A stretch of DNA of 64,000 nucleotides from Phorcus lineatus (lineage: Eukaryota; Mollusca; Gastropoda; Trochida; Trochidae), in assembly GCA_921293015.1 (NCBI GenBank), contig OV121082.1, forward strand, positions 20,625,748 through 20,689,747, given 5' to 3'. Both the position numbers and the translations under genes were made by a program. Below are positions 11,346-23,973 of the stretch, in pieces. Each line of letters opens with the position of its first letter. The first letter of the stretch is position 1. Under the pieces are notes generated by a model. It ran no database searches, was not told the DNA's origin, and saw only the letters and a program-made list of their open reading frames with translations.

Positions 11346-13157
11346 TATCCAAACCTCAGCCATTACAGAACAGTGCCACTATGATTCTTATGAGATCCTT
11401 AAAGTTCAACAGTGCAACTCTAGGTTATAAACCTTCATTTACACTCTATTTTGGAAAAGATGTAAATTGTTTTGTGATTAAGCCATAACAAGTGGTCTTT
11501 GTAAACTTTTCTCCTCTCAAGCCCAACCAACAAAGCAGCTCTGATCAAACGACAAGCTTTGATTAGAAATAGCTTTAGAAAGATATATATGCCCATATAC
11601 CCTACCCTCCTACTATATAAAAGTAAAGGAATGTAACGACCAAACAGCCCCATGCTCAAACAAAGTTAGGTTTCGCATCCAAAAACTTTTCTGGCCAAAT
11701 CGTTGACTAAGAAGCGAAAGTTAAAGGAGCCAAAACGGGCTATGGATTGTCAACATCGGATCATTATTTCAAAAGTTACATGCACCCCGGAAATCAACAC
11801 CTAACACCACGACAGCTTCGATCAAACAACCAGCATCTCCTGATCCAAGAAGTTATAAAGATTTTCCTCACACAAGATGTCACAATTATAGATCTATCTT
11901 CCTGAAAAGGAGGTGGGCTACAAAATGTCATAGTAAAAAATTACACAATATTAAAGAACATGTTTTTAAAGTAAAATTTTAACTATTATCTTATAGTTAA
12001 TGTATTTCTATTTAGGTTTGGCAGTAATGATAAGAAGTTAGGAAGAAAAAGAAACTTCAAGCCAATATGAGGTAATGAAATATAAATTAGCATTCAGAAA
12101 AAAACATTGATTTTTGTAAGATATTCATTCATTTATATAACATATTTATATCTCAAATCACCATGACTGACAGAACTGACCTGCATATATTGTGCAAGAA
12201 AGGGTCGCTTGATGGCAATACCGTGACAATATCTGAGGTTAATTTCAACCCACAAAACTGCAAGAATTGACGCTGCAAAAGGAGTGGGACAGATTGCCCT
12301 AAATCGTTGATTAGGAGCATGCCACGACGAATTGCTGAATTACTGAGGATTGGTTGAGCAATTACTCATTATTAAGAGAAATATCAAAACCGTCAATTTT
12401 CACTTTTGACAGTTTATCTCTGTGCAAGTCAGATGAACTGTTTGTGTTCGTGTGTTTGCAATTGGCCTGTTATTAACATACGCTGGTATCTCTAACAAAA
12501 ACAGCATTGCATTTCCGCAGTTTTGTATAGTTTTTGGAATTCCTCTACCTTTTAGAGTATATGTTATCTTAAAATCACACTTAGATAAGATTTAAAAACG
12601 AAAGTGATATATTACATGAAGATATGAGAGATATTCACAATCAGGTTATTGCACTCAGAAAAAAAGTGACATCTGAAAAAGATAACAAATTACTTCAATC
12701 ACTTTTGGCCCAACGTCGCCTTTTAATTCACCTACCTTCAGACAAATCCCTTCCTTATAATGTTTTAATTAGTTTCTAAGGTTAAAGAGTGAAATACATT
12801 TTTTATACTACATATACCTAAGCATTTGACATTTCCCTGCTATACGTAAACTTCAAGCACAAACAGTAACTTCTACAAACGTTCTATAAAAAGGGCAATT
12901 TTTGTCATCAGGTAAACCCTTTGTATAAGGGATGTACGCCAAGCCTCTGTCTTTAACTATTATGATAATCAATCTCTTCTTGAAGATCAAACGATGCCTT
13001 TGTTTTTACCTATTGTAACATCGGTTCAGTTGAGCAAACACATTCCGCCAATAATAAAGCACGAAAGACTGATTTGAGATGATATGACCAGAAGACTCAG
13101 ACTCTGATGATACCATTCAGTGTGGCGTAAACCCAAGGTGAGAATGACACTAGTTAT

Positions 13158-13200
13158 CGCCTCCCCCCCCCCCCCCCCCCCCCTATCGCCTCCCCCCCTC
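13158..13200. repeat. C-rich simple tract
   Basis: Two poly-C runs separated by tatcgcct, giving strong strand asymmetry. It sits inside unit B at a place where unit A (about 3,600) has ordinary sequence, so it arose or expanded after duplication. Confidence 0.85.
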
Positions 13201-15101
13201 CCTTTATTTCCTGAGGCGTTTCGAAGAACTGAAAATATAGTTGTGCAAATTGGGCAACTGTTCCTGAAAGTTAGATCTCTCTTTGAAAAATTCTACAGAG
13301 TGTTACGTTTTCTGCACAGTTCCAAAATGTTTCCAATATCAGTTTCTGTAGATTTTCCAGTTGATAGACACCAAAGATGTCATTATCGTGTTGATTCGTA
13401 AAGGTTTCCCAATAAGCCTGGCAAAACTAGGAGCTATAAACGTAGAGGTAATTATTTATTGATCTTTAGAGTTTAAATGACAAATATCATAATATGAGTA
13501 TTGTAACTCACTACCGTCTTTTCATGATTATAAAGCATGAAACGCATTGTGATTTTCAGTTTTATGAATTTCACCTTAATAAAGAAGATAACCTTTAGTT
13601 GAAGATAAAAAGAATGCCCACATTAACATTCGAAAGTTCTTGGAGTAGAAATCAAGACAGGTGTTTTGTCCCTGTTTGTTTTGCATTTACATTTATGATT
13701 TAGTTAACTGAATACATCAGAATAAATTGCATAAATCTTGGGTTCGCAAAATGTATTTGCTGATATTTACATATCATGTTATTTACATGTATCAAATTAT
13801 CAATCTGAAAGTAATAAAGCATTCACATACAGTTATATCAAACACTGGATTATTCTCTTAATCATATTAGAAATATAGGTCGTAGACAATGACTCTAGTG
13901 ACGTCATCAATATTAGAATATAACAATAGATAGGCAATGTGCATACTAAGCAATACAAGAATATCTTGAAATATGCATTTGACATGGTCAAACTGACATA
14001 ACAAACACAAACTATAAGTATAAAAAATTCAATTATATTGCTATTGTTTTAATGAGATATTAATGTCAGAGTGCCATTTTGTAATAATAATTTAATGTAA
14101 TAATTGCCTATTTCTTGATATGAAGTTTTATTCGTCCTTTTCAGAAAAAACATCGAAGATTAGGAAATTTCTTTGAGTCTCTGAGAACTTTAACACTACC
14201 TGGGTTTATCTAGAGAACTTCCAGATGATTAAATTATGTATTTATTACTAAAACATATAGGCTTTCTGGTGCCATTGTTCTTTGATAATGTTCTAAAACA
14301 AACTTTTAGGGGCCACAAAGCCACTTCATGTATCCTTAACCATCCTCACTGACGTACGGGCTGCAATTAATAGACAAGCACATAAAAAACATATATATTG
14401 TGAATGAGAAAGTTAGAAGATACCTTTGATTGATTAATGGATATCATATTATTATCATGGAAGTTGTTGAAGGTCGGAAATTAAATGTTTTTTATTATTC
14501 AATTTCCTACTCCCCGGTCGTGTTTGAAATTCAATTTTATGTTATGGAAGTGGCAATCAATTATGGTATGCATTTGCATTCAGCTGTGTTCCCTGTGTAG
14601 TTCTTACAAAGCCAAATTGAACCTCCAAGGCATAACGTCAAGATGTTAGTTAAAGGTTGTACAATCTCTGTGAATGCTCTCTCATATCAGTATTGTTATA
14701 ATCAAAAATGAAATGAGGATATGAATCTTAATTTCAATTTTTCTTTATTAATGAAAACTAAACATCCTCTATTTAGATGAACAACTTGGAAGAAACACAT
14801 TCGTCAGGTTTACATAAATCCTCATACAATTATATTGGATTAGAATTTGTGTTCATGTCATAGATCCAAAGAAAGCTACTTTCAATTCCATTTCGAAAAA
14901 TAAGCAAGTGTTTATTTGAATTGCTTTATAAAATTTTCTTTAATTTCATTGAATAAAAGACAAAAATCAAATAAAAGATTTAAAAGAAGTTAACATATCT
15001 AACCAACACAGACCTAAACTAGCGGTATCCGATAACAAGTTAAATGGAATTAAGGAGACTAGTTGCTTTTAAAGTTGAATAGACATAGCATAATCATTGT
15101 A

Positions 15102-15143
15102 ATCACTGCCCTGGGCTGCTCTGTCTTCTAAATGAAGATGGAA
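15102..15143. other. hyper-conserved 42-base block of the duplication, copy B
   Basis: Identical partner of 6,362-6,403. The bases on either side share only patchy similarity with copy A. Just past the block on one side the copies differ at third codon positions, and the - strand reading keeps the peptide PRAVITMIM. A strong donor-like gtaagtaag occurs nearby at about 15,160 on the + strand but is absent from copy A, so it does not support a shared + strand splice. Confidence 0.4.
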
Positions 15144-16312
15144 TAGAAGGTTCCGACAGTAAGTAAGAAAAGGTTTTATCTTTATCCTGCCTAAAATTGA
15201 ATATTGGATAATTTAATTAATAAAGCACAACATCATCTCCTGATCACATGTATCACTATGTATTTTCAAGTCACCGTGTATTAATTTTTTTACGACTTAT
15301 TACTTCAGCTCCAATAGTCGAGTAAATGGTTGTTAAACAACTATTCTGTTTATCCACTGTCGTGGAACATTCACTCCTTGAAAGACAATGATTTCATAAT
15401 GTAGCCACCTCCGTGTGAGGACGCGGTTATATTATTAGGAACGATAGATACATTGGATTCCATTCGTCAGGCCATGTCAGTCTTTTTCTCTTAATGAAAT
15501 GGAACGTTTCGGTGTCCACACTTACAGCGTTATCAAGAGAAACGATGACTTCGTTTTCTCATAAACCTTTTCCGAATATAAAAATCAGCACCGAGAGGAT
15601 TGTAATAAAGAAGTTTAAATCTATAAAAATGCAATTATTCATTTTAAAAATTTCTCAATACATTGTACACATCTGGATTGGTGTTAAGTGTGTGATTCAC
15701 AACAATGATATTATGATATACAATCAAGAATGGGGAAAGAATAATACAGTCCAAGACCTGGAACTATCAACAAAGAATAGACTTGACAAATAGCTGGGTT
15801 TCATAGCCGTGATAATAAAAACATTTAAAGGAAAAGAATCAAATGTATATTGTATATAGAGATTGAAAGCTAGGAAAGGCATGCCTCTGTAAATGTTTTA
15901 TTTCTCGACTTAATGATATTGGCATCTTAAAATCTGTGTGTTGTCATGGAGTGGAAATGGGTAATATTCTTTTTAGTGGCAATAACTTAAACAGATATTG
16001 TCTTAGCATAAAGTTTATATACTTGTCGATAAAGCTTCCCTTTTTAACACTCTTTTAGACAGATTTTGGAATGGTATTAGAGAGAACAGGGGGGAGGGGA
16101 TAAAGGGGGATAAAATACTTTAAAAATAATTTTTTTGCAAGAAAACCCAAGCAAATGAAATGGATAGAATTTAAAATAGAATGGAAAAGGAACCCATTTC
16201 AAAAAGGACTTTTGAAGTCCACAACCATTAAACTAAAAGAGAATCGAATGTAGGTAAATAATTCTCATTCAACCCCAGTAGAATCATCTTGAACAGGACT
16301 TACACTTAAGGT

Positions 16313-16495
16313 GCAGTCAAGGACTTACTCAAAATGTCATGCGCTCAATGGATCTTTATTATAAAAGATAAAGAGAGACCAAACAAAACTCAACTTTTCT
16401 TGACCGCGTCCGTCAGCTCATTTTCTTCAGTAAGAGGCCATCAAACTAGGTCGTTATTTTACATGAATGCAGTTTTTCCTACAAATGTATCCTGA
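16313..16495 (+). pseudogene. conserved exon-like frame of unit B, first copy
   Basis: Open over 60 codons, ending in tga at 16,493. The peptide includes KMSCAQWIFIIKDKERPNK and SSFSSVRGHQTRSLFYM. It is homologous to 8,720-8,908 and 17,884-18,174. The reading frame is preserved across the three copies while the DNA varies. That could mean coding history or simply limited divergence. No domain is recognised with confidence. Confidence 0.35.
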
Positions 16496-17883
16496 AAATT
16501 ATATATATTACGTTCAGCTACTGTATATATCCCATCCTTTTAGACAAAAATAAGACCTTCAGAAGTATCATTTTGGAGACATATTCACAATGATACTATA
16601 ATCTCATTTTCTGGGGTCTTTTTACCGAGTGAGGACCAAAGTTTTCCCAATCACAACTTAGCAAAACAACAATATGGACAAGTTATAAAAACACGTCCCA
16701 TTTATCTATTTAATATATTATCAGGAAATCATATAAAGAAGCTGGTATGCATATAACGAAAAGAGACATTATGAATAATGAAATAACTTTAAGTTCATGA
16801 TACACATTGTATTATCATCGTCAGGCAGAACCAAAATACTGATATCCTATGTTTGAGTAAACAAATTCAAACATAGAACTCTTATGTTCTGTTGAACTAT
16901 AATGTATCATTTTTATTTCGAACAAAAATAAGATATGATAATTAGATAGGACAACAAAATGAGAACAACTTCAAAGGCGTTAAAGTATATGCATATTTTT
17001 TATAACGTTTGCAACTGCTCTTAGAATGTGATCATAAAAATCCTTTACTGATTTCGTGTGTATTGTCATGGAGTAGCGACGGGTAATATTATTTTAGTGG
17101 CAACAACTTATTCAGATATTATCTTTACATTAAGTTTATATACGTATTTACCGATAAAGCTGATGTAAATTCTACAGAGGTCAAATTTAGGAGTCAGCAA
17201 ATTATAATTGTATTGCAATATTGCTTTTTTGTCGATAAAGCTTCCCTTTTGAACACTCTTTGAGACAAATAAGGTGCAACTTTGGAACTTTTGGGGAGGG
17301 GGGATGGGTAAAGTCAGTGAACCTCTTTGGTAAAAAGCAACATATTTACACAATGTGATAACAAACATTACCCCAAGGTAAACCAAGCTTACTTATAAAA
17401 CAGAGGATACGGTTGTCGATTTCAATTTTATGTTACACAGAATACTTCATCCTCAAAAGGATATTTGTTGTACGCAATAATTTCCTCTGTCCATATCTCT
17501 CAAAACATCTTTATATCACAGCTAAAATGCATTACATTTGTTGCGAAAAAATGGTACAAGGTTTGGGTGAAGTTTCAGAAGTTCTGTTTTAATGTTTTAA
17601 CGGAGGAATTTTGGAAAGCATATTTTTGCAATTGTGGGGATCAAAGTTCTGTTTAACCTTCCTAAATGTCGTTTAGCCTTTGAAAAGTTTTTTTGCAACA
17701 AAACCCAAGCCAAAAAATAGGATAGAAAATGACATCAACTTCAAATATATTGGAAAGTAAATCCATTTCAAGAAAGACTTTTGAAGTAATCAACAGTCAA
17801 AAAAGGTTATATTACTACGAAGAATCGAATATAGGTAATAAGTTCCGATTACACTCCAGTATGACCATTTTAACACATTGGGT

Positions 17884-18174
17884 GCAGTCAAGGACGACTT
17901 CAAAATGTCAAGCGCTCAATGGATCTTTGTTATAAAAGATGAAGAGAGATCAAACAAACGTCAATTATTCTTGATTGAATCCTTCAGCTCATTTTCTTCA
18001 GAAAGAGGCTTTCAAACTAAGTTGTTATTTCACATGAAGACAGTTCTTTCCCTCAGATATAAATATCAAAAGATATATTGCTTTCTACTACAGTATGTAT
18101 CTAATCATTTTAGACAGGAATTAGACAGTCAGACTTATCCTTCTTGGCAACATATATTGGATACAAGAATCTGA
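17884..18174 (+). pseudogene. conserved exon-like frame of unit B, second copy
   Basis: This copy stays open for 97 codons, the longest of the three. It includes KMSSAQWIFVIKDEERSNK and then SSFSSERGFQTKLLFHM. Near the end it reads RQELDSQTYPSW, which is also visible as a separate acceptor-preceded frame at about 8,938 in unit A. It begins with the same cag preceding tcaagga as its paralogues. It may be part of a decayed receptor gene together with the exon-like piece at 18,429, but no complete gene can be built. Confidence 0.35.
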
Positions 18175-18428
18175 TTTTTTGTTGTTTTACTTTGATAAAG
18201 ATCATAAACCTTTACTAAGGAAATCTAAAATCTTGACAAGATTTTAAAACATGTCCCATCCATCTGAAAATGGTATAAAGAAGTGGATGTGTATATAATG
18301 AAAATAAATTATGTACCAATGAACATCATGATACATATTGTCTTATCATCATCGGGCAGAACTGTACATGTTTTGAGATTGTGATCATAAAGTTCCTTTA
18401 GTCATATTGTGTCATTCAATATTCCCAG

Positions 18429-18498
18429 GTCTCAATTTGTTCTCAATGCACCGGACGGTTATTGGAATTCCAAAGAACATTTGAGCACTGACAGTTGA
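18429..18498 (+). pseudogene. relic of ionotropic-receptor exon 7, unit B
   Basis: A tattcccag acceptor is followed by G and then codons reading SQFVLNAPDGYWNSKEHLST, ended by tga at 18,496. Exon 7 of the intact receptor (29,780) also follows an ag acceptor with a single G and then reads YYFKEPPDGQWG. The same phase-2 entry, the same PDG-x-W core and the same spacing from the splice site point to common ancestry. PDG-x-W(G) is the S1 ligand-lobe motif of the iGluR/IR family. The stop and missing neighbours mark it as a relic. Confidence 0.5.
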
Positions 18499-19061
18499 GT
18501 GGTTAGCTGCAAATTGCAATTGACTTGTTCCCGTAACAATTTGTTCTCAATAAATAAATCCTTATTGAAACCTTATTGACAAGACATATTATCTAAACGT
18601 AAGATCTAAATATGAAATTACTTTACATCCTATTATTTTTATGCGTTTATTAATTGACTGAAAGAAATAGGAAAAAACCCATTTCTCTTTAACTGATATA
18701 ATCGATTGTATTAAGTAAACCTTTCCTTGAAAACGCTAGTATCAAAAAGATCATCACAGTGACATTTTTTCCTTTTGGTCAACACTTAAATGTACATACG
18801 TAGGATTAGGCCAATTGAATATGTTTTCTGAAAAATCAACGACCTAGTTGTTATGTAAAGATTCAGCTGAAATTCAGGCGAAACTAAAATAACTAGTGTA
18901 TGATTTATCATAAAAAAGTACCAATAACGACCAATCACATTTCATCCAATGGTAAACAGGGTATACTAGTATGTGTAAACATTACAATGCATATAGAATA
19001 TATAAGAAGGCGTTTCTGGTAATGACCAGTATAAAGACAGGAAGAACATTGTCCTGAACAT

Positions 19062-19136
19062 AGACTAATTATGTCATTGTCTGTGAACAGAACGAAAATC
19101 CGAGACAGGAGTCTTATACATGGTAATTTCACAGAA
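19062..19136 (+). pseudogene. conserved block, possibly relic of receptor S1 exon (unit B)
   Basis: Partner of 9,801-9,875, reading IMSLSVNRTKIRDRSLIHGN and then FTE. It differs from copy A at only about five positions, two of them synonymous in this frame. The flanks diverge strongly. A third-class copy about 940 bases further (20,001-20,090) keeps the frame MSQSVTRQKITRLTET. Coding origin is plausible but unproven. Confidence 0.3.
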
Positions 19137-20089
19137 GTTCATGTTGGTACAATAAAGTAGCGTACTATAAAATGACGACCATCGGGTTCTTATGTTATTT
19201 ACATTCGTATACCCATATCTATTGAAATATATTATGTGATTATTATCAATTAGCTATAGTTTAGATGAATCGATTAATCTTATTAAAAAAACTCACGTAC
19301 ACTACCAATCTTATTGTATTGACATGACATTTCCATAATTTTATGCAACTGTACAGATGAAAACTAGAAGACAGTATGCAAAAATTCATTATCACTTTTA
19401 CTAACAAATAAATTCGAAACTCATGCATATTATGATTTATTATTCACATAGCAATGAAATAAAATAATACAATAAATTTCTAATCAATATTTGACAATAT
19501 CAGTAAATTATCAGTCATTATTTCAATGTTATGAGAAAAGCATGACTGAACCTTTTACCTCCCTTTGAAAAACAACCATTTCCGTTTACGGTATAGAATA
19601 CAAGCCATGTGTCAGAGAGTCGATAAGGACTAACGATGAACGACTCGTTTTTAGTTTGTCAAACATTATCATTGTAAAACTTCTCAGCTTGACCGGCATT
19701 TCGATGTCGGCATTCAGCGTGTAAACTGTTTTATTATTAATGCTGGGTAGGCATAATACGTAGAATAATTCACTTCTACAAAATTGTTACCCATTATCAA
19801 TATCTTTTCATCCTCCCAAAGTGAGGAAAAAACGTTTTTTCATGATTTATTCTCTCATTTTATCTGACCAGATAGACGCCATATCAGGCAAAATCAATTA
19901 AAAGTATCTGTATGTGTCATGATATTGCATGTATGACATTTCTTTGGTGAATTCTAAATGTTGATCGATATATATCGCCACATGTCTGGAATACAAGCTT
20001 AATATGTCACAGTCTGTAACAAGACAGAAAATTACCAGACTCACTGAGACAGTAATATCAAAGATGTCCTTTGGGTACACGATTAAGGG

Positions 20090-20172
20090 GTAGGATATAA
20101 CAGGAGTTCAAGAAGGCCTGAGGTAATTACCCTCTGGTAGTTTGGGTTCGAATCCCGAAAGAGCCTTGTCAC
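20090..20172 (+). repeat. tRNA-like B-box block, copy B
   Basis: Partner of 10,805-10,890 in the duplicated unit, again with gggttcgaatcccg. The preceding segment ggggtaggatataacaggag and the following ccttgtcacgacaatg are shared with copy A. No functional tRNA is inferred. Confidence 0.45.
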
Positions 20173-20254
20173 GACAATGCGCTGTATGTGTATTATTATA
20201 GATAATGTCTATATAAATATAACTAAGTACAATTATTCATTGTCTAATGAGTAT

Positions 20255-21350
20255 GCATTCATTTAAAAGATATATTGTCTTAATAGTAAAACAAGGAAAA
20301 GATCTGATATTGAGTAAAAACAATACCTTAATGGTGATCAAAATGAAAACAAATTCAAATGTGCAATGCACATTCTACAAAATATTTAATAGTGAGACAA
20401 AGCACTGCGTCTAATTATTCTCAGGGACATTTTGCAAAACGAAATATAAACAAATATCTATGGTGTAAGAAAATGAGCAATATATATGTAATTTCTACAG
20501 GGAAAGACAGTTTTAAGTTTAACCAATGTCAGCATGATAATATAACCACAATCCCTGATTCAATATAATTATTTAACACAATTAATAACTCTTTGATTCA
20601 AAACAATAACCGTGCCAAATTTACATTAAGACTAGCAAAATTTTAACTTCACGGCTTACACGGACTAAGTAACAATTATGATCAGTTGATTCTTTAAGAC
20701 GTGTTGTGTTGTCTTAAATATATATTTCAAACATCGACATTAAATGTCTACTATGAGAAGCTGGGTTTGAAAAGTGTTTTTTTTATTTCATAGGTAAGTT
20801 AAAATAACTGTTAGCCGAGTGTGTCATCTAATTAATGGTATTTTTTACATTTTGTTGACAAATCAAACTATGTTCAACAGTGTCAGAGTGTCAGAAAGGT
20901 TAAATTACATTTAAAAGATTTGATTTTTGTTCACATTTATAGTTTACATTTTTTCTTTGTTTCCGTCAGTGTGATTGTAAGTACAAGAACCAATTCAAGC
21001 AACAAATCTTTGTACTCTATTACAGGATATATTTTTTTTTTAAACTTATTGAAAAACATAATCTTTATTCAATCACTTGTCTTAATGTCTAGATGAATAT
21101 TTAGAGGGATCCAAGAAAAGCATTTATCTTCTTAAAAATGTCACTTTAAATGTCTTATAACAGGATATAATTGTCATATATTGGTAATGGATATTAAATC
21201 TTTTAGGGAAACGATCAGATGACGTCAATTTTCGTTTGATCACTTTCTGCCACGAAATCAGCAGTCAGCTGAGTAATGCTTTTTACTTAACCTGCATAAA
21301 AGTAAATGATGATCGAAAAATTGCTTATATTTGATGACCCTGTGGCAATA
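20255..21350. other. non-coding stretch, nothing recognised
   Basis: AT-rich, with short open frames only. No splice-consistent coding, tRNA or repeat with recognisable ends was seen. Confidence 0.5.
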
Positions 21351-21354
21351 TGTG

Positions 21355-21940
21355 ATTTGGGGTTTAACGCCGCTTTCAAGAGTATTTCAGTTATATACCG
21401 GCGGTTAGTATTATTGCAAGGAGAAAGCCCGCAACGCTATGTTGGCTATGCATTGCGGTGAAACCTGCGAGCATCGGCTGGAACTAGTGAACCTTAGGTG
21501 TCACTGTGCTGAAATTTAGTGTAGCATTGCACCCAAACCTTTCTGCTTGTAGATCAATTCTCGACTCAAACTCAAACTCTTTCTTCTCTGTTAAACCGCC
21601 AGCGGCGGTACATGAGACAAACATATATACATTTTACTTAAGATACAAGGGTTAGGCTTCCTGGCAATATGAAGATTCATTTTCTAATAAGCATTAAATA
21701 CATGAGAAAATTAGACAGGCATTTAAGATCTTTATGTTGGTGGTATTTTATTTTCTAAAAATGAACATGTTTGGGAATTTCAAGTATTTATCATTTACAT
21801 ATTCTTTACAAATTTGGAGAAAAGTTTTACATCTACTGCAGACAAAGTTGCCGAGCTCCCGATGAGGTTCGAACCCTCATCTGCTGATCCGAAGCCGAAA
21901 GCTAATCACTGCGCTATCTTTCTTTCCTGTGGCAAAAATT
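21355..21940 (-). mobile_element. SINE split by an insertion of about 270 bases
   Basis: The SINE body, read on the - strand, occupies 21,355-21,565 (ggtttaacgccgctttcaag ... gcattgcacccaaacc). The tRNA-like head is at 21,834-21,940 (tactgcagacaaagttgccgagc ... ggttcgaaccc ... cactgcgctatc). In the intact family member at 38,846-39,163 these two parts are contiguous. About 270 bases (roughly 21,564-21,833) therefore interrupt the element after ttctc. The insert carries accgccagcggcggt, a small palindrome, and no coding frame. Confidence 0.75.
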
Positions 21941-22129
21941 GTGCAAGCGAGCAAAACTCACAAAACCAGATTTTCTTCAATCTTTTTGGGACTGATAAAC
22001 ATATTCATGAAATCGATACATGCGATACATACAGTTTCCGATATGTTTTCACATTCATAAAGCAGAATCTGGTCGAAATAATTCTACCCATAAAGCAGTC
22101 AACGCTTAATCCTTCATGACAATTCCTTT

Positions 22130-22400
22130 TCTCATTTTGGTAGGGGCACCCAAGCTGGACAATTTGTCAGAGCGAAGCCAGACCAAATGTCACGGAATAG
22201 CCCTAGTGAGTCAACATCAACACCACAACACTACGCATTCAGTCGTTCTAAACCGGCTGTCTTTTCGTCACCGGTACTCTTGCTTTCAAACTAAATTCTC
22301 CCTGATCCGTTCATCGTTGTTTGGATGATTTTCATCTACATGTTCGTAACTGAAATATTGTTGAAATAACGTCAAATCCGAACTCACCCACTCACTTACG
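22130..22400 (+). repeat. interspersed repeat, 'cccaagctggacaa' family
   Basis: Second copy of the element at 11,115-11,345. It ends with a gtcaaatccgaactcacccactcactt tail (22,370-22,397), a tail style like that of the SINE family (ctcac repeats). This suggests a retroposed short element. No reverse transcriptase frame accompanies it. Confidence 0.5.
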
Positions 22401-23970
22401 CACACAAACACACTAAAAGTCGTGGTTGGCTTACTGTATACATGTAGTTTGAGAGTCACAGCGCTTCCTGGTTTATGTTCCCATGAGGGTTAAGATTAAT
22501 GACTTAAAGCACTTTCAGGGATCATAATTGTCATTCGTATAACGTTTGGCGGTGTAACTGTTTAGATCAATTTTCCAGGCACTATTTAGTGGTGTACTAA
22601 CGGAAGGATGTACAGACCTAATCAACAATTTATAGTCCCGCTTACAATGTAAAAAATGCAATCAATCATATCGAATACCATACAGACTTTCAATTACAGG
22701 ATGTCACAGTTTCCCATGGCTGACTTATAATAAAAGTGAATGAAATACGACATAGGGCCAGCGTGACTTTGCAGTACTGGAACTACAGTCTAGTGTGTTT
22801 AGAGACCACTGTTGAAACCCTAGTGTCGATATCCTCCTAATCAATCTCAAATGTAGACCGGATTATTTCTTACATAAAGAGGTCGATTCCTGAAAATAGA
22901 ACTTGCATCAAGCTTTACCCGAACCCGAGTACACGGTACCGTATTGAACCCGTTTTAAAGGTTACCTATTTATATAAACATACACCCACCGTAAAGTTGC
23001 TATTTTGAACAGTGATGAACGAATTCTAACATACGTTACTAGTTTGTCACCTTCCCTTATCTCTCAGTAAAGAAAAATCTCAGAAAACTTTAATGGACAA
23101 TTCATTGAGCAATAATGCATTTAAGTGGTTGCAAGTTGCAAGTTATATAAAAAACCCTATCCAATGACTCTATTTTAGACAAAGAGCGGCGACACATTAA
23201 CGATATACACAGTTATAAGTGATAAATTTAAGACTAAACAGTTATTTTAGGGCAGGATATTATTTTTTTATTTAGCTTCCCATTTGCTTGTGCACTCTCA
23301 TGCACGACACAACTACGGTTCACTTCAAGCATATTAATAACTCGATAGACAAATATAACACATTGATTTATCTTCAGCTGTGTGGTTCACATTGAACTAT
23401 TTACTTAACATACTGAGAAAGATACGGACGTCACGTATAATTGACAACAAAACATATTCATAAGTGATTGCATCAATGCTGATATTCCTTGAATAAATAT
23501 AAGAAAAAATATTATTATGCAATTTTAAAGTGTGTCATAATTGTAATTGCTCATAAAAACGAGCCTGTTTCATTTTTGTAAGAGAAAATAAAAGTAGCAT
23601 GATCAAACAGTTTTCGTACACATGGATATGAAGGCAGTCAATGTCTTTGTACACCTTTGCTATCAGCTCGAGCAGACCCCACGTTTGTATATTTGTATTA
23701 TTGATATATTGAGAAAGTTTTCCTGCTAAGAAGATATCAGTTCGGCTTGAAAGTCTTACTTTTCTATTTTTACACGTTTCGATTCAAAATGTTTCGTCAA
23801 ACATTGATAGTCGTTACTCTTCTGTTCAAATATTTGACATACCGGTCATTAGCACATCTTGTTGCATGGTATTCCAGCATATAACGGCTCGGTCCTTGGT
23901 CTCATTTTTTATAGCTCATGAGTCTTCGACAATGTAGGTGAACTGTACGGTGTGGTCTTTGAGAAGTACT
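22400..23970. other. intergenic stretch upstream of the receptor gene
   Basis: No coding region or repeat could be recognised. It should include the promoter of the receptor gene that starts at 23,974. No TATA box, initiator or other element could be assigned with confidence, and the transcription start is unknown. Confidence 0.45.
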
Positions 23971-23973
23971 AAG

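Larger units (their letters stand above)
11700..20250. repeat. segmental duplication unit B with internal tandem duplication
   Basis: Second copy of the unit at 2,300-11,000. It also holds an internal tandem duplication. The sequence from about 15,940 (gtcatggagtgg) recurs from about 17,048 (gtcatggagtag), and the block at 16,135-16,495 recurs at 17,700-18,060. The junction near 17,045 falls on a short tgtgt tract shared by both partners, as expected for unequal exchange or end-joining at microhomology. Unit B therefore has two copies of a segment that occurs once in unit A. Confidence 0.7.
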
